This document shows positions 22,796 through 31,335 of a stretch of DNA of 39,418 nucleotides, piece after piece (position 1 is the first letter of the stretch; every line of letters starts with the position of its first letter). The position numbers and the translations under genes were made by a program. Origin of the DNA: a virus; IMG/VR virus record IMGVR_UViG_3300029953_000079, positions 1 to 39,418 of that record; one strand, written 5' to 3'. Below the pieces are notes generated by a model. It searched no databases. It was given only the letters and a program-made list of their open reading frames with translations, and was not told the origin of the DNA.

Positions 22796-23569
22796 TCAAT
22801 TCGCGACCGAGGGTTTCCAGCCGGTGATGCCAGCGCTTATGATCTGGATTCCCGCGTTGATGTTTGTCTGGCTCCAAGCGTTTGACACGCTGTTGTAGGA
22901 TCCCGAGTAGTTGGTGAAGGATACCCCCGTGTTGCAGCCCTGATCCTTGGTTGTCAGCTTGAGGCTAAGCGCAAAGGCCCCCTGCAGGAAGGATGTCGGT
23001 AGGTTTGTGGAGATGGCCCAGAGGTCGTAACCCGCTGCGTTTGTGCTGGCGGCCGTGTTGGTGACCGTAAATGTCCAGGTGTTTTGAGCGGCTGTATTCA
23101 GTTGCGAATAAATGCCCGGCAGACCGCCATCCACTGACGCGCCCTTATAGTAGGCGTAGCTGGTCAACGTTATGACGATATTGTTTGTGCTCACGCCGTT
23201 GGTGATAGCGTTGTCGGTGGCCACGAAGTTGAACGCCACAGACGGCACCGACCCGTCGCGGTTCACCCACAAACCGACGTCGCTAAGGCCATTTCCGATC
23301 GTCCAAAGAGGCGCATTGCCTGACACCGGCGGATAGGTGGTGGAGTTCGTTTGATAGAACGATTTGACGAACACCATGTTCGTCAACGGGTTCCCGTTCC
23401 AGGTGGCACCGACAAACAGATTCGTGGTGCTGCCTGCGGCGGGGGCCCACGGCAGAATCAACTGTGTCCCGTTGATGAATGACTCGTACGTGGGCGTCTG
23501 CGCCGCCACGGGCGAAACCATGGTCGCCAACAAGGCGGCCGAGAGGAAAATGTTTTTGGTAACTTTCAT
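22796..23569 (-). CDS. Exported beta-rich protein encoded behind the capsid gene
   Basis: The product has 257 residues. The start at 23569 gives a clear signal peptide, MKVTKNIFLSAALLATMVSP, with a likely cleavage after VAAQ (Ala-Gln-Ala-type site). The mature part is beta-rich with many Asn/Thr/Ser and one Cys (DQGCNTGV). The position just after the capsid gene is where decoration or tail proteins usually lie. A Sec-type signal would send the protein out of the cytoplasm, so it may be a secreted moron or a virion protein that loses its leader. A longer frame starting inside the capsid gene is rejected. Confidence 0.6.
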   Translation of the reverse strand: MKVTKNIFLSAALLATMVSPVAAQTPTYESFINGTQLILPWAPAAGSTTNLFVGATWNGNPLTNMVFVKSFYQTNSTTYPPVSGNAPLWTIGNGLSDVGLWVNRDGSVPSVAFNFVATDNAITNGVSTNNIVITLTSYAYYKGASVDGGLPGIYSQLNTAAQNTWTFTVTNTAASTNAAGYDLWAISTNLPTSFLQGAFALSLKLTTKDQGCNTGVSFTNYSGSYNSVSNAWSQTNINAGIQIISAGITGWKPSVAN

Positions 23570-23636
23570 ACTTTTTTCGAGTTTATTTCGGTTGGTTTGA
23601 ATTGGCCGGCGGAGCGATCCCTCTGGCACAAATTGG

Positions 23637-24725
23637 TCAGTTGATAACACCTTTGTAATTGCAATCCATCTGGCGAACCGTGAGGCATCCCCGGTCGGTG
23701 GTGGAAAGTAGCATAACGAACGCGTCATACGGCTGGTTTTGGTTGGTGACCTTGCCCCATTGCCCCTTCTGCGGCCGCAAACGCAATTTGTCCGAATCCC
23801 ACCAGTAAATGCTTTTGGCCTCGCCGATGAGGTCTAGTGTGGGATCATACTCGATGTCGTACTTGTCCATGCGGATTCCCTTAACGGTGATGCCGGTCTT
23901 TTCGTCCGTCCAGCCCGTTACCGAGTTCATTCCCTTCGCGCGCGCCTCCCGGTTCAAGGCATCAATCAGGTCAGAGCCGGCCAAAAAAACATCCGGCTGG
24001 CCGCCGTATCGACACGATTGGATGTAGTCGTGGGTGATGGTCTCTGTCAAGGTCTGGTCGGCCTTGCTGTATTGCAGCTTGCCAAGGGCGTTGCCGACGC
24101 CGGTCCGTGCGATGTGGCGCCACCAGGGGTTGGCCCGGCTGATGCCAACGCAGGTGCCTGCGGTCGGATCGTCCGACAAAATTGACTTGATGCCGGCAAT
24201 GGCCAATGGGTCTTGGGTCCCATCCTGCCAGAGAGTGGCGTTTCGGCCGTACTCGATGGATTCACCATAATCAGCTTTCTTGAGCTCCAGGGCATTGAAG
24301 AGCGCAACCTTGTCATCCTTGGACGGTTCGCTCGCGCGGTTGTTGTTGACCACCACGCCTTGGAACATGAGTTCCTCATGGGTGATTTCCAAACCGGAGT
24401 GCATCCACCGCACCGGGCAGGTCGTCTGGATGGCACCGTTACTGATGTTAAACGAGAGCGTGTTGCTGCCGGTGATGCCGATGTAGTTGGCAGGAAGGTC
24501 ACGCATCAAAGCGCCCTGCACAGGCTCGCGCACGTTTGCCGGCGGCTGACCGTTGGCGCTGGCGTTCGGGCCGGCCGCGCCGAACTCAAGTTTCTTCTCG
24601 TACAGCTTCCGCAGCAGCGGCTTTTTCTGAACATGTTGAAGGATTTCCTTCGGGTCCCCAGGGTTGATAAAATCTTCGATGGTGGAGGCCGCAACGTCCC
24701 CCGCGATGGCGACTGAAATAGGCAT
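23637..24725 (-). CDS. Major capsid protein (HK97-fold expected)
   Basis: The product has 362 residues. It follows the scaffold gene by about 40 bases, as in P22-like genomes. The sequence pattern fits a tailed-phage coat protein: a helical N-arm (DPKEILQHVQKKPLLRKLYE), a central RWMHSGLEITHEELMF, a long helix ALELKKADYGESIEYGRN, then DVFLAGSDLIDALNREARA and a C-terminal YDIEYDPTLDL. No protease is encoded next to it, so assembly with a non-cleaved scaffold is likely. The start context is AACAATTATG. Confidence 0.75.
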   Translation of the reverse strand: MPISVAIAGDVAASTIEDFINPGDPKEILQHVQKKPLLRKLYEKKLEFGAAGPNASANGQPPANVREPVQGALMRDLPANYIGITGSNTLSFNISNGAIQTTCPVRWMHSGLEITHEELMFQGVVVNNNRASEPSKDDKVALFNALELKKADYGESIEYGRNATLWQDGTQDPLAIAGIKSILSDDPTAGTCVGISRANPWWRHIARTGVGNALGKLQYSKADQTLTETITHDYIQSCRYGGQPDVFLAGSDLIDALNREARAKGMNSVTGWTDEKTGITVKGIRMDKYDIEYDPTLDLIGEAKSIYWWDSDKLRLRPQKGQWGKVTNQNQPYDAFVMLLSTTDRGCLTVRQMDCNYKGVIN

Positions 24726-24763
24726 AATTGTTTATTTGGTTGTTGCGGCCTTTGCCTTGGGCG

Positions 24764-25927
24764 TCAGAGTCCGTGTCGTCGCTTGGCATCCTCATACCGA
24801 GCTTCATACTTTTCTTCTGACGTTTGTGGCAGGTGCCGCGTGTTTCTTGACAAGCCCGTGTCCCGCGTTGGGGAGATTGCCTGACGCCGGGGCCGATACC
24901 TCGCGGCGTCGGCTTTGGCATCTCTGTATGCCTTTTCCAGAATCTGAATGCCCTCAGCCGCTGTGAACGCCCGCTTTTCCCGCTCGATGAAGTCGCGGGC
25001 CTCAAGCTGCGCGAATTTGTCAAACGTCGGCTGCACCGCGCTAAAGTCCGGGTCAGCTTTAGCTTTTGCCGTTGTCCAGGCGTGTTCGGTCTGGTTGATT
25101 TCGGCGTTAACCGCCTGCATCCGCGTGGCCTGTTCCCGCCGCTGCGCCTCTTGGCGTTGCTGATCGGTCTGGACCGTTATGCGCTTAGCGGTTGCCCGGT
25201 GGGTTTCCAACTCGGTCAACTCACTTTTGCGCTGCGCCGCGTACTCAGGGGTAATGGCACCGTCCGCGAGGTCTTTGTCAACCTGCTGCACCGCTGTTAA
25301 CAGGTCTGCCGATTGTATCACCAGCCCGGCGCGCTTCTCGGCATCGGCCAACAGCGTCTTCAGCATCGGAATTGACCCGGCCGGGTCGGCGTTGTACTGC
25401 CGAATAAACGCTTGTAGATTTCGGAAACCCTGCTCGCTGCCGCTCTGAGCGATGAGGTCTTGGACTGCTTCCACAGCCGGGCGACTGGCCAGCAAATCCC
25501 TCTGCATGGTCGTCTCCCGTTCCAGCATCGTCCGCAACGTTTGCCGCACCTTTGCGCCTTCCACCTTCCCGACTTTATCACCTAGGGCCGTCAGCTCTTT
25601 CCACTCGGTCCGTTCAGTAAACGGCTTTGGTATTTCAGATTCATGTGAAAGATCATCCGGTGTTTTACCTCCGACGGTGGCCTCGGCTGGCTTGTCTTCT
25701 GCCGGTGCCTCCGCCGGCGGTTCTTCCGCCGGTGCCTCGGGCTTACCCTGCGTCTTGGCAAGGTGCTCATCAAATGAGGCAACTGCAATCTCGTCTGGTG
25801 AAGGGGGCGAATCTTCCTCTGCCGCCACGGTGGACGAATCCGCTACTAGAGCGTCCGGGTGAGTTGCAACTGTCCCACCTTCCAGTACGGGTGACGAAGC
25901 CGCGGGAGCGTCTGCTATTTGAGGCAT
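24764..25927 (-). CDS. Scaffolding protein
   Basis: The product has 387 residues and lies immediately upstream of the capsid gene. The first 110 residues are acidic and Ala/Pro/Glu-rich (APAEEPPAEAPAEDKP). The rest is highly helical with coiled-coil character (YAAQRKSELTELETHRATAK, then TDQQRQEAQRREQATRM) and ends in a basic tail (RYEDAKRRHGL). A basic C-terminal tail is what binds coat protein in P22-type scaffolds. The call rests on composition and gene order rather than sequence identity. Confidence 0.7.
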   Translation of the reverse strand: MPQIADAPAASSPVLEGGTVATHPDALVADSSTVAAEEDSPPSPDEIAVASFDEHLAKTQGKPEAPAEEPPAEAPAEDKPAEATVGGKTPDDLSHESEIPKPFTERTEWKELTALGDKVGKVEGAKVRQTLRTMLERETTMQRDLLASRPAVEAVQDLIAQSGSEQGFRNLQAFIRQYNADPAGSIPMLKTLLADAEKRAGLVIQSADLLTAVQQVDKDLADGAITPEYAAQRKSELTELETHRATAKRITVQTDQQRQEAQRREQATRMQAVNAEINQTEHAWTTAKAKADPDFSAVQPTFDKFAQLEARDFIEREKRAFTAAEGIQILEKAYRDAKADAARYRPRRQAISPTRDTGLSRNTRHLPQTSEEKYEARYEDAKRRHGL

Positions 25928-25960
25928 AATTCAGTTTGGTTGATTTGTCAACTTGGTTTG

Positions 25961-26356
25961 TTAAATTTTTTCTGACAATAATCGCTCCATGGACCGAACG
26001 ACACCCAGAAACAGGGCGTCCTTGACCTGCTGCTGTGCGGGCAGGTCCGTGTACGGAACGATGCACGGGTGCGTCTTCGCGGTGGCGTCCTTGGCTAGGC
26101 CATACACCCAACCAGCCGCCACTTTTTCCGCCATCCATGATTCGTGACTGTCGCTAGCCTGGCTGTCTGGGTGATTCAAATGGTAGTGAACCCCAGTGGT
26201 GGCGCTTTGCCGCTGCCATTCCGGGGCGTCTGCCCAACTGGGTTGGGACAGGTCGCCGATAACTTCGCAAAACGCGCGGTTGGTTTCGTGGCAAACTCTG
26301 GCTATATCTTCAATGGTGAAGCATACGGCCGGTTCAGGGTGTTTAGGTTGTAGCAT
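25961..26356 (-). CDS. RyR-domain protein
   Basis: The product has 131 residues from the ATG at 26356. It opens with FTIEDIARVCHETNRAFCEV. The last 65 residues carry the RyR-domain signature (Pfam PF02026 type): SHESWMAEKVAAGWVYG, then KDATAKTHPCIVPYTDLP and VKDALFLGVVRSM. RyR-domain proteins are common in phage genomes, but their role is unsettled. Related domains in bacterial conflict systems have been proposed to bind nucleotides. The gene sits between portal and scaffold, so it may be expressed late, either as a minor structural component or as a host-interaction factor. Confidence 0.8.
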   Translation of the reverse strand: MLQPKHPEPAVCFTIEDIARVCHETNRAFCEVIGDLSQPSWADAPEWQRQSATTGVHYHLNHPDSQASDSHESWMAEKVAAGWVYGLAKDATAKTHPCIVPYTDLPAQQQVKDALFLGVVRSMERLLSEKI

Positions 26357-26381
26357 ATGAATGTATACTGGTGATGGTTTT

Positions 26382-28769
26382 TTACGGATGTGCATTGGGA
26401 AAGGACTGGTTGGGGGCGGCTGCAAAAGCCGGGGTCGCTGCGACCTTATTGTCGTGGGCGGCCTTCACGGCGACACCGTGTCCGATTTTGTTTATGAGTC
26501 GGGATGCCGGCGGCGCGGGTTTGATGCCGAACTGTTGGACGGCCTGCTCTTGTTCCTCTGGGGGAAGGTCGGCAACGTTGAGCGACATAGCCAGCGAAGG
26601 AGGTTTCTGAACGGGGGCCTGCTGCGCCGGTGGCGCGATGACCTGGGCGGGCTGCAAAAACTCGTCCACGTCGAGTTTGTCCCCAAGCCGGCGGACACCC
26701 TCTTTGATGAGCGGCTCCAACGACAACCCCGCCGCCTTCATCATATCACCGACTTGCGGCGCGATCACTTGGAAATTGTTGAGGTCCGCTTGCTCATTCG
26801 GTCGGCCGGTGGATCCCGCCTCGATCTTGAAGAAAATGCTCCTGGCAACATCCTCTCTGGCCACATCTGCCCAGGTCGCACCCCGCCCGACCAACTCCTT
26901 GACGGTCTCAGAGTCCATTTCCTGGACCAACATTTCCCAGTCCATTTGTGCCAGCGTAGAAAATGCGAAATCAAAATCGTCGATGTTGCTGCCGACGGAC
27001 GTCGCTCGCGCCTGGGCGGCGATGTTTTGACCGGTCGCCTTTTCGTCCGGGCGCTGGGCTCCGATGTCGCTTGGTTGTTCGCCGGTGGCCAGCATCATGG
27101 CCTGACTGCTCGCGGCGTTGTCATACATCTTCGGGTCAATCGGTTGCGTCGGTATCGGCTCAATGAAGTCGGCAATTTTTTCTCCGGGTTGTATGTTTTC
27201 CATCATCAAAAGATCATGTGCATTCCGAGGACTAGCCAGTTTGAGCGCGTCATTTTGTCCACTCGTGCTAGCGAACTTCGATTTAACGGCCGTCCACCCC
27301 GGACGGTTTGCCACCCGGTGCTCACGCAAACCCTCCCCGGCCGTGTTGATGTCCTGTTGCATCGGCATTGCCAGCCGGATGTGAGACCGCGGGAAGATCG
27401 TCACATCCGCCTGCGGATCGTTTTCCTCGACGACCTGCCGGTTGAAAGTGATCGGAATGATGGTCCAAAAGCGTGACACCGGTGGGCTCTGCTGGCCTGG
27501 CTCCTTGATGAAATCGCGCACCCCATCAATCACCGTATATTGCAACCCAGTCGTTTTGTCCTGGATTTCCCACACGCACACCTTGGCGCTCTTGGCCATC
27601 TGCGCTTTGTCTTGCTGATCGAAACTCTGGGCGGTCTGCCGCTTGTAGCTGCCATCAAGGTTTATGTAGATTTTAGCGCCCGCGTCCCGCAGGTTGATCT
27701 TGAATTTAGATTCGGCTTGCTCGACCGTCATCATCAGTTCATGGGCAATGCGTGATGCCCCGGTGAACTCCCACAGGCAGGTACAGTTCGGGTCCACGAG
27801 CACGGATGTGGAGGCGAGCCAATCGTGTACCACCCCTTCATCGCCGGCCACGGGCGGCGGTTGCTGGGCCTGCATGTCGGCTATTTCCTGTTGGATGGTC
27901 TCCCTCATTTTTTTGGCCTCGAAAACCTTGGCGTCGTCCTCTCCGGTGGTGTCCTGCTCGACGGTCTGGAGCTGGGCTTGCAGTGTGGCCACCCGGTCAG
28001 AAAATTCCATGTCGTTCGCCGTCGTTGTCGCAACCGATTCCATGTCCCGACGATACATAGCCTTAATATACGCCACCCTCGAAACCAGAATTTGGGAGGT
28101 CGCCTGCTTCGCCGACACCAGCATGTCAGGTGATTGACTCCGCCACTGTTGCGCCACCAGCATCTCGCCGGTGTGAGCTATCTTTTTGTACAGGTTTTTT
28201 TCCTGCATGCCGCGCTGGTAATCTGTCAAAATGTCTAGCGCTTGAGTGACCTGGGGTGGTGGCGCGGGCACTTGCACCCCTTGACCGATGAGGGCTTCGG
28301 CCTGGGGCTTGGCGGCGTGAAATGCTGCGGCAATCTGCTGGGCCGCGTCAATGGTGGCTTGGTTACCGTCCCAGAGCTCAAATGTGAGACGCTCCTCAAG
28401 GACGGCCTCGGGAACGGGATTTTTCGCGTAAAGGCTCGCCGTCATCCGATTGACCATTTGCTGAACCACATCCCCTTGGTAGGGTTCTCGTTGACCCGTC
28501 CTGAGCTCGTAGTTGGTCGGCCATTGCTTGCCGGCCGCAAACCGCTGTTCCTCGCGCATTCGGTCGAATACCGGGCGCCAGAATTCTCTTGTGTCGGAAC
28601 ACCATTTAGTGAGCTCCTCGACCATGGCCCCTCGACTACGGTCCTTTGGCTCGCTGGCCAGCGGGTTGTCGGTCGGTCGCTGCCCTGTCAAAATGATCTT
28701 GCCGGCGGTCTTCACCCGGTCAACAAAACCGAGCGGAGCGGATTGCACTGTGGTCGAAACGTTGCTCAT
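26382..28769 (-). CDS. Portal protein (P22 gp1-like)
   Basis: The product has 795 residues, close to the 700-800 typical of P22-type portals. The N-terminal region has TKWCSDTREFWRPVFDRM and REEQRFAAGKQWPTNYEL, followed by the characteristic VNRMTASLYAKNPVP. The middle holds a long helical region, and the C-terminal third is Gln/Pro/Ala-rich, where the barrel helix ends. The dodecameric portal forms the DNA entry vertex and docks terminase. The start at 28769 follows the terminase stop by four bases (TAAAATTATG). Confidence 0.85.
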   Translation of the reverse strand: MSNVSTTVQSAPLGFVDRVKTAGKIILTGQRPTDNPLASEPKDRSRGAMVEELTKWCSDTREFWRPVFDRMREEQRFAAGKQWPTNYELRTGQREPYQGDVVQQMVNRMTASLYAKNPVPEAVLEERLTFELWDGNQATIDAAQQIAAAFHAAKPQAEALIGQGVQVPAPPPQVTQALDILTDYQRGMQEKNLYKKIAHTGEMLVAQQWRSQSPDMLVSAKQATSQILVSRVAYIKAMYRRDMESVATTTANDMEFSDRVATLQAQLQTVEQDTTGEDDAKVFEAKKMRETIQQEIADMQAQQPPPVAGDEGVVHDWLASTSVLVDPNCTCLWEFTGASRIAHELMMTVEQAESKFKINLRDAGAKIYINLDGSYKRQTAQSFDQQDKAQMAKSAKVCVWEIQDKTTGLQYTVIDGVRDFIKEPGQQSPPVSRFWTIIPITFNRQVVEENDPQADVTIFPRSHIRLAMPMQQDINTAGEGLREHRVANRPGWTAVKSKFASTSGQNDALKLASPRNAHDLLMMENIQPGEKIADFIEPIPTQPIDPKMYDNAASSQAMMLATGEQPSDIGAQRPDEKATGQNIAAQARATSVGSNIDDFDFAFSTLAQMDWEMLVQEMDSETVKELVGRGATWADVAREDVARSIFFKIEAGSTGRPNEQADLNNFQVIAPQVGDMMKAAGLSLEPLIKEGVRRLGDKLDVDEFLQPAQVIAPPAQQAPVQKPPSLAMSLNVADLPPEEQEQAVQQFGIKPAPPASRLINKIGHGVAVKAAHDNKVAATPAFAAAPNQSFPNAHP

Positions 28770-28773
28770 AATT

Positions 28774-30360
28774 TTACGCCCAGCCGGCTGTGTTTGAGGT
28801 TTTCTTTTCCTGCTTGCCAAAATTGTGCCACGCGAACGTCCCGCGCTCGGGGAGGTCGTTTTTCTTCGGCCCCTCAGCCGATACCATCCGGTCCATGCCC
28901 ATGCCCAACATCGCCAGGGCTGCCACCAAATCGTCGTGTTTTCCCGGAAACGCCAACAATTGGTTTTCGGCCTCCGGCCATTGGGGCCAGTCCGACGGCC
29001 AAAAAACTTCCCCGCGGGCCATCATCCCGCGGATGGAGGAGGACCGAGCGACCAGGTCCCGGCTTTCCGAGATCGAATCGTTCAGCGGGAAATAGCAGTG
29101 CTCCTCATTCATGCGCCGTCGAATGAACGGCTCCAGGCTGCCGGAGATTGCATCCCGCGCGGCCCACCATTGGGCAACTTGCCGGCGCTTGGCAATCGCG
29201 AACATGGCATCGACAATTTTGTCCGTGGTCGCCTGCTGCCACCAGGTGTCAGACAGCACGTAGATCGCTCCCGTCGGGTCAATTCCAACCACCAGCAGAC
29301 AGGTTGCATCGTTGCGCTCTCTCGCGCGATAGGCGTGGTCGGACGACACGTAAATCCGCAGTTGCTTCGGCAATTCGGAGGCTTTGTACGTTTTGAGCCA
29401 CGACTTTCGGAACCATGTCCCCTCCTGTGGCCTCGGGTGGCACTGGTACTGAGTTTGAAAATCCTCCCGAATAATCTCGCTCGCGTTATTGCGCATGTCC
29501 GCGAAAAACTCGCGCCCGAATTTTTGCGGCCAAAGCGCGGCGTCCTTCGGCCGGCTCAGCGGATCGCCGGGCCCCTCGGACAGCGCCGGGAGGCGAATGC
29601 GAGTCCATCGCGCGGACTCTTTGGCGTCGTGGTGGGGGTTGGTCGGGTCAAAAATTCTGCCTTGGACGTCATCCTCGTTGCGCCGGCTGCCGATCATGAC
29701 GATGGGACAAGATTCATCGTTCAGGCGGCTCTTGCAATCCACGTTGTAGGCTCTCCATTTCGCGTTGCGCGTAACCTCGCTGGTAGCATCCTCAGAATTT
29801 TTGAACAGGTCATCCACCAGCAACCAGTGACCACCCACCCCGGCCCCAAGCCCACCGCAGCCGGAAAATGTGATGGTCCCGCCGGCGACCGATTGCAGCC
29901 GGTCAGACGCTCTGGAATCGGACCGCAGCGCGGCACCCGGCTCGTCCCCGAACACCGTTTGGAATCCCGGTCCTTGCCAGTAGTCACGCACGTCCCTTCC
30001 GTGCTCCGTCGCGAGTGTGTCTGTGTGGGTCAAGACGATGCCGCTTTTGTAGGGAGCCCGACCCATCATCCAGCAGGAGAACTGCCTAATCGCAATTTCC
30101 GATTTTCCATGGCGCGGGGGCACCTCGATCTCCAGCCGGTTGATTTCACCTCGGGCAACGCGCTCCAGCGCATCGGCAATCAGCCGGTGGTGAGCAACCC
30201 ACTCATACCGAGAGAGTCGGGAGTTGAACCTGTCACCAGGGTGTGGTGTGTTCAGCCGCGCGAACTCCACCAGGTCATGTCGCGCGAGCTCGGCGGCAAC
30301 AATGCGCTCCTCGGTCAGGGCCAATTGACGGGCGGTCAGCATGAGCACCATCCAGCGCAT
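28774..30360 (-). CDS. Terminase large subunit (ATPase and nuclease)
   Basis: The product has 528 residues. The packaging ATPase has a Walker A-type loop VPPRHGKSE at residues 80-88 and a Walker B LLVDDLF at 180-186. The RNase H-like nuclease domain begins near residue 337 (VSSDHAYRARERND, Asp341), and a later HDDLVAAL supplies a C-terminal acidic pair. The start codon ATG at 30360 overlaps the upstream stop (TGATG); a GTG one codon earlier is possible. It drives ATP-dependent DNA translocation through the portal. Both motor and nuclease appear intact. Confidence 0.92.
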   Translation of the reverse strand: MRWMVLMLTARQLALTEERIVAAELARHDLVEFARLNTPHPGDRFNSRLSRYEWVAHHRLIADALERVARGEINRLEIEVPPRHGKSEIAIRQFSCWMMGRAPYKSGIVLTHTDTLATEHGRDVRDYWQGPGFQTVFGDEPGAALRSDSRASDRLQSVAGGTITFSGCGGLGAGVGGHWLLVDDLFKNSEDATSEVTRNAKWRAYNVDCKSRLNDESCPIVMIGSRRNEDDVQGRIFDPTNPHHDAKESARWTRIRLPALSEGPGDPLSRPKDAALWPQKFGREFFADMRNNASEIIREDFQTQYQCHPRPQEGTWFRKSWLKTYKASELPKQLRIYVSSDHAYRARERNDATCLLVVGIDPTGAIYVLSDTWWQQATTDKIVDAMFAIAKRRQVAQWWAARDAISGSLEPFIRRRMNEEHCYFPLNDSISESRDLVARSSSIRGMMARGEVFWPSDWPQWPEAENQLLAFPGKHDDLVAALAMLGMGMDRMVSAEGPKKNDLPERGTFAWHNFGKQEKKTSNTAGWA

Positions 30361-30620
30361 CACTCCATCGGGTCAGCAGCGTTTGGGGTGCCGAGGGTAG
30401 GCGCGTAAAAGCCGGGCTGGCCTGCGGCCTGGGCGCGGGCAACCTTGTCGGGACGCATGAGCGGTTGGATCGCCCTGTCGGGTTTGTTCGCGGCCAGGGC
30501 GGCGTGGTGGCTGGCCAGCGCGGTGAAAATCTTAGCCAGGTTGCCGTGGGAAAGGGCTGGTGCCGTCGGCGTCGGGGCCGTCACGCGGCCGGAGGGAATT
30601 TTGGAGGATGGAATTTTCAT
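30360..30620 (-). CDS. Small protein between terminase subunits, unknown
   Basis: The product has 86 residues, Pro/Ala-rich and basic at the N-terminus (MKIPSSKIPSGRVTAPTPT), with a short helical middle (NLAKIFTALASHHAALAANK). No family is recognised. Both ends overlap neighbours (ATGA upstream, TGATG downstream), so it is translated in step with the terminase genes and may assist packaging. Confidence 0.55.
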   Translation of the reverse strand: MKIPSSKIPSGRVTAPTPTAPALSHGNLAKIFTALASHHAALAANKPDRAIQPLMRPDKVARAQAAGQPGFYAPTLGTPNAADPME

Positions 30621-30862
30621 GGATTTTTGGCTTTTGCGGCGGCAAACCGTTTTTCAACCTGCGCCTCCGGGGTGGCGCCAGACTGATCGTGCTCGTGCAG
30701 GTGCATGAGCGTGAGAGCCAGCCGGGCGCGGTGACCCAAGACCCCGGCAGCGTGCTCATGCTTCCGCGCGAATGACTCGGTTGACATGCCCGCGCGCTTT
30801 GCCGCAGCGCGAAACACCCCATGGTGCTTGATCGCACCGGAAATCCACTGGTGCTCGCTCAC
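30617..30862 (-). CDS. Small basic helical phage protein, unknown
   Basis: The product has 81 residues, with the pattern MSEHQWISGAIKHHGVF ... AAKRAGMSTESFARKH, and several His residues later. Similar small proteins with WI-x-GAIK-x-x-G followed by basic helices are common in tailed phages, but I know no function. It is coupled to both neighbours by ATGA overlaps and lies between the two terminase genes. Confidence 0.6.
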   Translation of the reverse strand: MSEHQWISGAIKHHGVFRAAAKRAGMSTESFARKHEHAAGVLGHRARLALTLMHLHEHDQSGATPEAQVEKRFAAAKAKNP

Positions 30863-31335
30863 GCGGCACCCCCTTCCTCCAGCGGCAACGCGCGGAGCCG
30901 CGCCAGTTCGGCCCGCAGTTCGGGCAGGCTTCTTTCTTCGGGGGCCTTGGCCGTACCAACCTGCACCGAGTTGTGGAGTGTCACAGCGACATCAGGTCGA
31001 TCATTCCAGTCCTCTCGACAGCAATTTTTCAGCGCGAAAATAATCGTGGTGGGGCTCCCCTCCCTGAAGGCCGCGAGCCGCCGCTCCCAGAAAAGCTGCC
31101 GTTTCGCTTTCCCGGATTTTAGGGCGCCGAGAAACTCCGGGTACTTGGCCGCCCACGCAAACACTGTATCGCGGTCGCGGTCAATGCCAGGCATTCCCGC
31201 CCAAGCCGCGAACGTGAAACCACGGGACATTGCGGCCACGAGCGACGCGCAGAGATCGGGCCGGTAGCCCGTTGGCCGGTGAGCCGGTCTGGGTGGGGTG
31301 ATCACCCCATTGACATTTTTCCGTTTCTGCTTCAC
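30859..31335 (-). CDS. Terminase small subunit
   Basis: About 158 residues. The DNA-binding region reads YRPDLCASLVAAMSRGFTFA, then AWAGMPGIDRDRDTVFAWAA and KYPEFLGALKSGKAKRQLFWERRL, the usual small-terminase pattern of a helix-turn-helix followed by an oligomerisation helix. I chose the GTG at 31335 because it overlaps the stop of the small upstream frame as GTGA and begins just before the conserved part. The frame remains open to 31536, but the extra part is the repeat block and the parS palindrome, and would need a TTG start. The C-terminal 35 residues are acidic and Leu-rich, suited to binding the large subunit. Confidence 0.7.
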   Translation of the reverse strand: MKQKRKNVNGVITPPRPAHRPTGYRPDLCASLVAAMSRGFTFAAWAGMPGIDRDRDTVFAWAAKYPEFLGALKSGKAKRQLFWERRLAAFREGSPTTIIFALKNCCREDWNDRPDVAVTLHNSVQVGTAKAPEERSLPELRAELARLRALPLEEGGAA

